Part shown: in pieces, positions 1 to 5,805 of the stretch
How positions within the stretch are numbered: position 1 is the stretch's first letter
Layout: every line of letters begins with the position of its first letter
Source of the DNA: Coprothermobacter sp.
Lineage (GTDB): Bacteria; Coprothermobacterota; Coprothermobacteria; Coprothermobacterales; Coprothermobacteraceae
DNA: 7,616 bases
Reading direction: 5' to 3'
NCBI GenBank assembly: GCA_003476705.1
Contig: DMVM01000057.1
Coordinates: 1 to 7,616, forward strand
Notes under the pieces: model-generated
Told to the model about the DNA's origin: nothing
Databases searched by the model: none
The model's input: the letters and a program-made list of their open reading frames with translations, nothing else
Position numbers and translations under genes: made by a program

Positions 1-855
1 GATATTCTCAGAAAGGGCAGGGATAGTTTAAAAGGCTATGTGATTCTGTTTTTATCATTGGCCCTGGAGGGAGCTGATATAATTGTCCAAGCTCTCTCAG
101 AAGGTGCCGTTGATTTCGTATTGAAGCCTGGTTGGGATGGTATGCTTGCAGAGGACTTTAGTCGAGAATTAGTTTCTAAAATTGAGGTTCTGCTTTCGAA
201 GAAACCTGTCGAATCTACTGACAAGGTTTTTAAGCAAGCTAACATAACAGAATCGAAAACAGGGACTGAGCTGGTTAACTGTCCGGGTAGAGCAAAAGGC
301 ATCGTTGTGATAGCGTCGTCAACTGGAGGTCCTCAAGCACTTCGGAAATTTCTTGGCAAGTTTGAGTATGTTAGTGTCCCCGTGGTTATAGCGCAGCACA
401 TGCCCCCATTGTTCACAAAGAGCTTATCTGAGCAACTCGGTAAGACAACTAAGTTGGATGTAATGGAAGCTACTTCAAAAGTAGAGCTTCAATCTAACAA
501 GGTTTATGTGATTACTGGGGGCAAGCATGGGGTTGTAAGTGATGGTGTTCTTGAAATAATAGATGGCCCTCCTGTTAATGGGGTAAAACCTTCTGCTGAT
601 CTGCTCTTTACTTCTGCCGCTCAAGCCTATGGAACTCAAACGCTGGGTGTAGTTCTTACAGGCATGGGTAAGGATGGACTTGAGGGAAGCAGACTCATCA
701 AACAATTGGGTGGCAAAGTTGTGGCGGAATCACAAGAAAGTGCCATGGTCTGGGGAATGCCTGGTGAAGTGGTAAAGAACGGATTGGCAGATGCTGTTGA
801 TCATCTGGAAGCTTTGCCTTACCGTGTTGAGGAGATCATCAAGTGGTGGAAGTAA
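1..855 (+). CDS. cheB: Chemotaxis protein-glutamate methylesterase CheB (5'-truncated by window edge)
   Basis: CheB removes methyl groups from chemoreceptor glutamates (and deamidates glutamines) in the cytoplasm, lowering receptor signalling for adaptation; it is normally activated by CheA phosphorylation of an N-terminal receiver. The frame is open from base 1, so the gene starts outside the window; a GTG at 40 lies inside the receiver and is not a real start. The visible receiver end reads EGADIIVQALSEGAVDFVLKP, with the conserved KP lysine at 124-126. A polar linker follows, then the methylesterase domain from about 295. All three catalytic residues are present: Ser in IASSTGGP (319-321), His in AQHMPP (397-399) and Asp in LTGMGKDG (673-675). 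The phosphoacceptor Asp lies upstream and cannot be checked. The residue normally Ser/Thr at the end of receiver strand beta-4 appears to be Leu (52-54). The 3' end overlaps cheR by 13 bp. Confidence 0.96.
   Translation, partial: DILRKGRDSLKGYVILFLSLALEGADIIVQALSEGAVDFVLKPGWDGMLAEDFSRELVSKIEVLLSKKPVESTDKVFKQANITESKTGTELVNCPGRAKGIVVIASSTGGPQALRKFLGKFEYVSVPVVIAQHMPPLFTKSLSEQLGKTTKLDVMEATSKVELQSNKVYVITGGKHGVVSDGVLEIIDGPPVNGVKPSADLLFTSAAQAYGTQTLGVVLTGMGKDGLEGSRLIKQLGGKVVAESQESAMVWGMPGEVVKNGLADAVDHLEALPYRVEEIIKWWK
829..834 (+). promoter_or_regulatory. Ribosome binding site of cheR, inside cheB
   Basis: GAGGAG lies inside the end of cheB, 8 nt before the GTG at 843 and 11 nt before a second in-frame GTG at 846. 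It favours 843 as the cheR start and supports translational coupling of cheR to cheB. Confidence 0.6.
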
Positions 856-1607
856 ACCTTGAACCACTCATTGCGTTGTTAAGAAAACACCGTGACCTGG
901 ACCTTTCTGGTTACAGTAAGAGCACGCTCATCAGAAGAATCACCTATTTCATGGGGCTGAACAAGATAAGTTCCATTGACGAGCTGGGAAGGCGTCTAGC
1001 TGAGGATGATTTATTGTTCCAGGAGTTTCTGGACAAACTTACCATAAACGTCACAGAGTTTTTCAGAGATCCTCCTTTTTGGGAGAAGCTTACGGAACTA
1101 CTAAAGTCTTTACCGTCAAGCCGAATTAAGAGCTGGTCAGCTGGTTGCAGTATAGGATGTGAACCTTATTCATTGGCGATGGTATTCTTAGAACACAAAG
1201 TCTTCCATGAACCTATCTGGGCTACAGATTTCGACAAAGGCGCTTTGGAGAGGGCTAAGGCTGGTATTTACACACAAAGCGAAATAAAGAACATGCCTCA
1301 GCGTTATATGAAGTATTTCGCTGAAGAAGAGGGAAACTACCGCGTACATCCTCGCATAAAGACTTTTGTTCTTTTCGAACAACACAATCTTCTTCGGGAT
1401 GATTTCCCAGTGTCTGAAATGGACTTAATTCTATGCCGTAATGTGGTTATCTACTTCGGTCATGAAGTGCACGAATATCTTTGGCAAAAATTTGCTAAGG
1501 CTTTAAAACGTGGTGGGATGCTGTTTGTTGGGGCATCGGAAATCATCTTCGATCCTGGCAAATACGGTCTGTCCTTAATCAGCCACGGATTTTATCGTAG
1601 ACGATAA
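843..1607 (+). CDS. cheR: Chemotaxis protein-glutamate O-methyltransferase CheR
   Basis: CheR transfers methyl groups from S-adenosylmethionine to receptor glutamates, opposing CheB. Of 254 residues (enterobacterial CheR is about 286), 1-75 form the N-terminal helical domain, ending in NVTEFFRDP with the expected Asn69, Thr71 and Arg75. The Rossmann methyltransferase core follows: SAM motif AGCSIGCEPYSLAM (100-113), ATDFD (127-131), a beta-subdomain around 150-185, LCRNVVIYF (197-205) and GGMLFVGASE (224-233). The first Glu of the usual GEEPYS is Cys106. The start is GTG 843, chosen from the SD at 829-834; GTG 846 is also possible. It overlaps cheB by 13 bp, so the two are co-translated. Its 3' end overlaps the convergent FtsA-like gene by 29 bp. 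No terminator follows. Confidence 0.96.
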   Translation: MVEVNLEPLIALLRKHRDLDLSGYSKSTLIRRITYFMGLNKISSIDELGRRLAEDDLLFQEFLDKLTINVTEFFRDPPFWEKLTELLKSLPSSRIKSWSAGCSIGCEPYSLAMVFLEHKVFHEPIWATDFDKGALERAKAGIYTQSEIKNMPQRYMKYFAEEEGNYRVHPRIKTFVLFEQHNLLRDDFPVSEMDLILCRNVVIYFGHEVHEYLWQKFAKALKRGGMLFVGASEIIFDPGKYGLSLISHGFYRRR

Positions 1608-3375
1608 TAATTTGCAAGAGCTGTGCCACAGGTTCTGAATACCCTATTTCTCTATGCCCGTCAGTTATGAACAGCGCTCTGGATTCTATGAAGCCTTTGT
1701 CTAAAAGAAAGGCTAATAGGTCTGCCACAGTCTCTTTTTCATCCACTGGTACCTGGAGGCTTGTTCCACCGTTAATAGTTACAGTTACAAAGGTGTAATT
1801 TATTTTTTCATACAAGGCACCTGGTTGTACTAAAGAGTGCCCTCTTAGACGCACTAATTTGTGCTCTTTGCGTGAAAGTAGATCTTCTAATTCTTCCTTA
1901 GTGCTGGGGAACAGTCTGTAAACCTTTTCTCTTTCGGGCATTGTTACAATGTGTCCTTCTTCATCTACAAGCGACAGAGGAAGCTTTTGCCTAATGTCAC
2001 CTTCCACAATTACGTACAGATCAAATTTGAGCTTTCTACCGCCTAGTTGGAAGCGGACTACATCTCCATCGGTCAGGAATGTTTCCCAGGAGGATGGTGT
2101 TCCGTTAACATATGGCTCTATCTGGTTCTCCTCATAAACAACAAATTCTTGTAGTTCGGTACCAACCTTTATACTAATGGTGGAGACATTGCGTTGCTGC
2201 AGTCTGTTTAAGTCCGTTCCAGCACGTGATAATGCACTGGTAACTGTCGGGTGTTCATTTTTAAGAAAGAAAGCCAATTTATCTTCCACTACTATGTGGA
2301 TTACATTGTGCCTTGGTTCTAGCATGGCTAGACCTAAGGCGACTGCCCAAGCTGGTTTGCTTAACTCGCCTTTTGCAGACAATTTTGCCACATGAACCAT
2401 TTCATTTGGTATGTCCAAGGCTTGCGCCAAAAAATCATTCAGCTTCGGTGTTAGTGCTGCTCCTCCCACTAGGGCAACCGCGGAAGGTGGCTTACCGTTG
2501 TTGGCTTCAAATATTTTTGCGGCCAAGGCAGAAGCAAGCACTGACGCTGCTTCCTGTATGCATGTAAGAACAAAATTTTGATCAAGCTGTATTCTTTTTC
2601 CCACAATGTTTTCAACGTACCTTTTCAAACCCGGTTTTATCTTCATGTTCTCAGCAGTCTCCAACGGTACCATGAACCTCTGTGCTACGTGTTCAGTGAT
2701 ATATTGGCCTGCCATTGGTATGGAAGCGAAATTACAAACTTTTCCTTCCCTAAATATGGTGATGTCTGACGTTCCGGCGCCCGCGTCTACCAGAGCAATA
2801 TTGAAGTAACGTAGTTCTTTTCTCACTGCAGCCTCTTTGCTAGCTACTGCCTCACTAAAAATGCTGGTCACTTTCAGGCCTGCTTCCTGCAAAGTCTTTA
2901 TTAAGGAAAGTACAGTGTCTTTTTTAAAGAACTGCATTACCAACGTTACTTCTAAGCTATGGCCGTGGCGTCCAATGGGATTTTCGACGATCATGTCATC
3001 TAATGTCCATTTAGCAATATCAAAGTCTGAAAGAAGATATCCTTCCAGTGATGCCTTCTCTGTGATTTCTGCAAGCAAATCATCCACATCTTCCTGTTTT
3101 ACGAAATCTGAAGTAATCCTTCTACGGCCCTCAACAGTTTTAACTATCATACTTTTGCCAGCTACCGCTGTCACGACTGGTAAGGTCATGTCGAAGTCGT
3201 TCTTGGCCAGAAATTCACGAAGTTCTTTTGCGGCCATGGGAACGTTCTCAATCTGCCCATTCTTTAACAGTGAAAATTTGTGCTTTTGCATGGCATACTT
3301 GATGATATTGCCCAGGTCATCTACCTCAATGGCGGCAAATTTATGTGTTCCCATGTCCAAGCAAAGTCGTTTCAT
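1579..3375 (-). CDS. FtsA/PilM-like actin-fold ATPase with long C-terminal extension
   Basis: A 598-residue protein of the FtsA/PilM branch of the actin/Hsp70 superfamily. Visible ATP-binding motifs are phosphate-1 CLDMGTHKFAAIE (5-17), phosphate-2 ALVDAGAGTSDITIF (194-208; Asp197, Asp204) and adenosine motif VALVGGAALTP (300-310). Residues about 85-170 sit where FtsA carries its SHS2/1C insertion. E. coli FtsA is about 420 residues; here some 240 extra follow residue 355. The extension contains two stretches that look beta-grasp-like: about 397-447 (VNG...LTDGDVVRF) and 527-594 (VTVTINGG...VPVDEKETVADLL). I see no FtsA-type amphipathic membrane helix at the C-terminus. Long FtsA-domain proteins of this kind are known in Clostridia, of unclear function, so I do not call it ftsA. 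The ATG overlaps the fapA stop (ATGA, 3372-3375), with GAGGGTG at 3387-3393 as a likely SD. It is the last gene of the leftward operon. Confidence 0.85.
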   Translation of the reverse strand: MKRLCLDMGTHKFAAIEVDDLGNIIKYAMQKHKFSLLKNGQIENVPMAAKELREFLAKNDFDMTLPVVTAVAGKSMIVKTVEGRRRITSDFVKQEDVDDLLAEITEKASLEGYLLSDFDIAKWTLDDMIVENPIGRHGHSLEVTLVMQFFKKDTVLSLIKTLQEAGLKVTSIFSEAVASKEAAVRKELRYFNIALVDAGAGTSDITIFREGKVCNFASIPMAGQYITEHVAQRFMVPLETAENMKIKPGLKRYVENIVGKRIQLDQNFVLTCIQEAASVLASALAAKIFEANNGKPPSAVALVGGAALTPKLNDFLAQALDIPNEMVHVAKLSAKGELSKPAWAVALGLAMLEPRHNVIHIVVEDKLAFFLKNEHPTVTSALSRAGTDLNRLQQRNVSTISIKVGTELQEFVVYEENQIEPYVNGTPSSWETFLTDGDVVRFQLGGRKLKFDLYVIVEGDIRQKLPLSLVDEEGHIVTMPEREKVYRLFPSTKEELEDLLSRKEHKLVRLRGHSLVQPGALYEKINYTFVTVTINGGTSLQVPVDEKETVADLLAFLLDKGFIESRALFITDGHREIGYSEPVAQLLQIIIVYDKIRG

Positions 3376-4952
3376 CGTGACATGATCACCCTCGGTATGG
3401 GCGGTGGGCTGCTAAATGGATAAAACTTTACCTGCCCGTCTTCGAAAACAAAGGTGACAAAAGAAAGTTCATTTCTTAGTAAGTAAACACTGGAACCAAA
3501 CCTTATCTCCACATTTGGATATACTGTTTCCCTGACGAATATCCGTGCTTTCTTTAGAGAGTCCTGTATCCTCGTAAGAAGTTCTTTTATACGGTCGTCC
3601 AAGATTTCAATTTCTGTTGCTGTCATAGCCATCTTTTCTTCATACAACTTTAGCATGGTCGGGGATTTTTTTGCTAGTTCTTGTATCTCATTGTATTCTT
3701 TTCTTTTCTCAGACAAAACTCGAGCTACGTACTCGTACTCTTGATTTAGGCTTTTGGGAGCAGTGATCTGCAAGACTACGCGCTCTGCTAAGTCGTTTCC
3801 TACATTTGGGGCAACAATGAATCTTTCAGCTACAATAGTGGAGCCTGCTATGCGTGCTTTTGAATGTGTAAGGTACAAATCGGTGCATTCAACATGACTG
3901 AATAGTACACCACTTTCGGCAATTACAATGGGAGCTTGTACTCGCGCCTTTGTGATCTGGCGAGCCATTACTGCATTTCCAGCTACCAAAACAGCTTTAT
4001 CATTTCCAGCTACCACACCGTCTATTTTAATATTCTGTCCCGCTTCTAGTAACGCTCCTTCCACAACGCCATGCACTTGTATGCTGGTTTTCGCTTTTAC
4101 CTTGAAGCCTTCTCTAACTGTTCCCATGATTTGCACAGCTTCCACAAAATCTTCGATGTTGCCTGTGTGGTAATCCACGTCACCGGATATTACCAGCTGA
4201 GAGATAACGCTAACGCGTGTACCTTCTTTTACCACAACGCCATCTGTTTTGGCTACAATCTTTAGTCCGTCTTCTGTTACTAAGGTGTTCTTTCCTCCCA
4301 TCTTTCTTAAATCAATGTCTCTTCCATCTTTGGCAGCGATTATACGCCCTTTTACACTTTTACCTGGCGTTCCTTTTTGAGCAGGCTTCTTTTCTACTAG
4401 AACTGTACCTGCAGTAACATAATCCCACTTGGAGATGATTTCTTTAAAGTCAACATACTGTGCGTCCTCAGCCACAGGGTTAACAGGCTTTTGGTAAACC
4501 CACTCTAACGATGCGTCCTCTCCATCCACGGCTGGTACGCCTTTAGCGACAAGAATTCTTTCTAAAGGGGCCAGCAGTAACATTTTTGCCACATCATCGC
4601 TCAGAAGTTCTAAACCTTTATCTTTTAACAACTTAAGGATCTCTTCCTCACTCAGTTGAAACGAACAGAAACCTGGTAGATAAGTGGCATAGGCTTCCAT
4701 TTCATCAGCGGTTATTTCGATCATCACGTCAGGGATTGTTGGTTCCTTGGTTATCACCACCCATGAACCTTGATTCTTTATAGCGTCGACAATTACCTCG
4801 GGTTTTTCTACATTAATACGCATTTCCGTGAGCGTGTTCAAAACCTTTGTTGGGCTCATGCCTGATTCTTCCATGCACAGCTCAATTCCTTGCTCACCAC
4901 ACCTTACAACGACACCATCTCTTTTGATCGTATGGGTTTGCTCATCATTCAC
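3372..4952 (-). CDS. fapA: FapA family (DUF342) beta-helix protein
   Basis: A 526-residue cytoplasmic protein of the DUF342/COG1315 family, named FapA (flagellar assembly protein A) from Vibrio work; the exact biochemical role is unknown. Residues 75-115 (MIEITADEMEAYATYLPG, then a helix) and 165-215 (YVDFKEIISKWDYVTAGTVL, KGTPGKSVKGRII) match the family's N-terminal half. Residues about 250-385 are short hydrophobic/Gly-rich strands (VISGDVDY, IMGTVREG, VHGVVEGA, IDGVVAGN), consistent with a right-handed beta-helix like bactofilins and the MinC C-domain. About 402-468 is charged and heptad-like, probably coiled coil; 470-512 is a beta-rich end and 515-526 a Pro-rich tail. The start is GTG 4952 behind a strong SD (4963-4969). 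It overlaps the MscS-type gene by 8 bp and the FtsA-like gene by 4 bp. Proximity to cheB/cheR suggests a motility or envelope role, which is inference. Confidence 0.9.
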   Translation of the reverse strand: MNDEQTHTIKRDGVVVRCGEQGIELCMEESGMSPTKVLNTLTEMRINVEKPEVIVDAIKNQGSWVVITKEPTIPDVMIEITADEMEAYATYLPGFCSFQLSEEEILKLLKDKGLELLSDDVAKMLLLAPLERILVAKGVPAVDGEDASLEWVYQKPVNPVAEDAQYVDFKEIISKWDYVTAGTVLVEKKPAQKGTPGKSVKGRIIAAKDGRDIDLRKMGGKNTLVTEDGLKIVAKTDGVVVKEGTRVSVISQLVISGDVDYHTGNIEDFVEAVQIMGTVREGFKVKAKTSIQVHGVVEGALLEAGQNIKIDGVVAGNDKAVLVAGNAVMARQITKARVQAPIVIAESGVLFSHVECTDLYLTHSKARIAGSTIVAERFIVAPNVGNDLAERVVLQITAPKSLNQEYEYVARVLSEKRKEYNEIQELAKKSPTMLKLYEEKMAMTATEIEILDDRIKELLTRIQDSLKKARIFVRETVYPNVEIRFGSSVYLLRNELSFVTFVFEDGQVKFYPFSSPPPIPRVIMSR

Positions 4953-5775
4953 TACGCGGTTTACCTCCCTGAATGGTTATTTCTGTTACCCCCAAAGGCT
5001 TACAACCCATTTCAGCTAACAAGTCGATAATACGGTCTTGAGTTTCGCGGCTCATAGTAACCAACTGACTCGTTTCCACAATTGCTCGCATCGTTATTCT
5101 TATGCCTTTCTCAGTAATCTCGCCAAAGACGATGGGCTCTTCCAGTACGCGTTCATCAGCTTTAAGTATGTCTACTATGTGGGCTTTGATATCGGGGTAT
5201 TTTTCCCAGCAATCAACGTAAAAGGAGAAATTCCACATTCTCGTAGGGCTTTTTGTATTGTTAACAATGGCACCATCTACTAGCATCTTATTAGGCATGG
5301 TTATCTCTAATCGCTCCAATGTTTCAATAGTAGTAGTTAAAACATTGATGGCTTTTACAGTTCCCGTGTAGTTTCCCACTGTCACAGAGTCTCCTATATC
5401 AAAAGGCTTCTGAGCCAGAATCATCATTCCTGCAAACAAGTTCGACAGGATGTTCTGAGTAGCTAATCCGACGACGAGTCCTGTTATACTGACACCTGCA
5501 AGTATCGAGGTGTAAGAAATACCTGCAATTCTCAGAGCTCCCAAGAATGCCACAATAACTATGACGTAATAAAGAAAGGAAAGCCAAAAACTGACGCTTA
5601 TACCTGATATTCCCGGGCGACCTTCCAGTTTTTGTTTTGAACTGTTTATTAGAGATGCAGTAATGCGCTGGACAACGACAAAGAAAGCAATAGCTACGAA
5701 TATGTACGCACCTTTTACAGCTATTTGGTTTAGTAGTTTGAACATTTCCTCAGAAAAATCTAATTCCCCAATCAT
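4945..5775 (-). CDS. mscS: MscS-family small-conductance mechanosensitive channel
   Basis: A 276-residue membrane channel (E. coli MscS is 286) that opens when membrane tension rises and releases solutes on hypo-osmotic shock. Three hydrophobic segments are visible at about 17-37, 62-82 and 88-111. The third is the Gly/Ala-rich pore helix (ILAGVSITGLVVGLATQNIL) continuing into SNLFAGMMILAQKPFDIGD, the family hallmark. The beta-domain (about 128-172) holds VTVGNYTGTVKAINVLTT and the conserved PNKMLVDGAIVN (161-172); a mixed alpha/beta domain forms the cytoplasmic vestibule to about 265. The start is ATG 5775, the first codon that keeps TM1 complete. No SD precedes it, so the mRNA may have a very short or no leader. 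It is the first gene of a leftward operon with fapA and the FtsA-like gene, and divergent from the metal importer across 27 bp. Confidence 0.93.
   Translation of the reverse strand: MIGELDFSEEMFKLLNQIAVKGAYIFVAIAFFVVVQRITASLINSSKQKLEGRPGISGISVSFWLSFLYYVIVIVAFLGALRIAGISYTSILAGVSITGLVVGLATQNILSNLFAGMMILAQKPFDIGDSVTVGNYTGTVKAINVLTTTIETLERLEITMPNKMLVDGAIVNNTKSPTRMWNFSFYVDCWEKYPDIKAHIVDILKADERVLEEPIVFGEITEKGIRITMRAIVETSQLVTMSRETQDRIIDLLAEMGCKPLGVTEITIQGGKPRSE
4963..4969 (-). promoter_or_regulatory. Ribosome binding site deciding the GTG start of fapA
   Basis: On the - strand this reads GGGAGGT, a near-perfect anti-16S match 10 nt before the GTG at 4952-4950. It lies in the last codons of the MscS-type gene, supports GTG over any internal ATG, and implies coupled translation. 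It contrasts with the absence of any SD before the first gene of this operon. Confidence 0.75.
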
Positions 5776-5805
5776 GTTATTCTTAATGTTACCATTAACA
5801 TTATG
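5775..5805. promoter_or_regulatory. Candidate overlapping divergent promoters
   Basis: Both divergent transcripts must start in or very near this interval unless their promoters lie inside the opposite gene. Rightward, TGTTATTCT (5775-5783) resembles an extended -10 (TGn plus a 4/6 match to TATAAT), and TAACAT (5796-5801) could give a leaderless message starting at the ATG at 5809. Leftward, the - strand CATAAT (5805-5800) matches TATAAT at 5 of 6 positions and would start near 5793. I find no good -35 hexamer at proper spacing for either. Neither flanking gene shows an SD. All placements are inference. Confidence 0.3.
5784..5803. promoter_or_regulatory. Perfect 8-4-8 inverted repeat, candidate metalloregulator operator
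   Basis: TAATGTTA-CCAT-TAACATTA is a perfect palindrome with a 4-bp centre, filling most of the 27-bp gap between the MscS-type gene and the metal-binding lipoprotein gene and ending on the A of the latter's first ATG. A second, offset palindrome TTAATG-TTAC-CATTAA (5783-5798) overlaps it. Together they comprise one TAATG and two CATTA half-sites, at 5784, 5793 and 5799. The arms resemble the AATGTTA...TAACATT arms of gammaproteobacterial Zur boxes as I recall them, though those have a 5-bp centre; AdcR sites (TTAAC/GTTAA) are another loose match. Its place before a Zn/Mn importer makes a Fur/Zur- or DtxR/MarR-type repressor site likely. The regulator is not in the window. Confidence 0.6.

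Noticed and set aside
40..42. GTG at 40 as the cheB start codon
   Set aside because: The reading frame continues upstream to base 1 and a start here would cut away most of the receiver domain; the gene is simply truncated by the window.
1480..1500. AT-rich GCAAA-AA-TTTGC dyad in cheR, considered as a terminator for the leftward operon
   Set aside because: It has a five-base stem with a two-base loop, is AT-rich and lacks a following U-tract on the - strand.
1621..1631. Small inverted repeat CTGT-GCC-ACAG just after cheR, considered as a terminator
   Set aside because: The stem is only 4 bp (5 with a one-base loop), no T-run follows, and it lies inside the coding part of the FtsA-like gene.
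1579..3375. Calling the actin-fold gene a true cell-division ftsA
   Set aside because: It is about 180 residues longer than E. coli FtsA, has no visible C-terminal membrane helix, and there is no ftsZ next to it; it fits better with the long FtsA-domain proteins of unclear role.
2837..3385. A 182-codon open frame on the + strand opposite the FtsA-like gene
   Set aside because: It lies antisense to strongly supported actin-fold motifs, its translation is Ser-rich with no recognisable domain, and it has no SD; it is a shadow frame.
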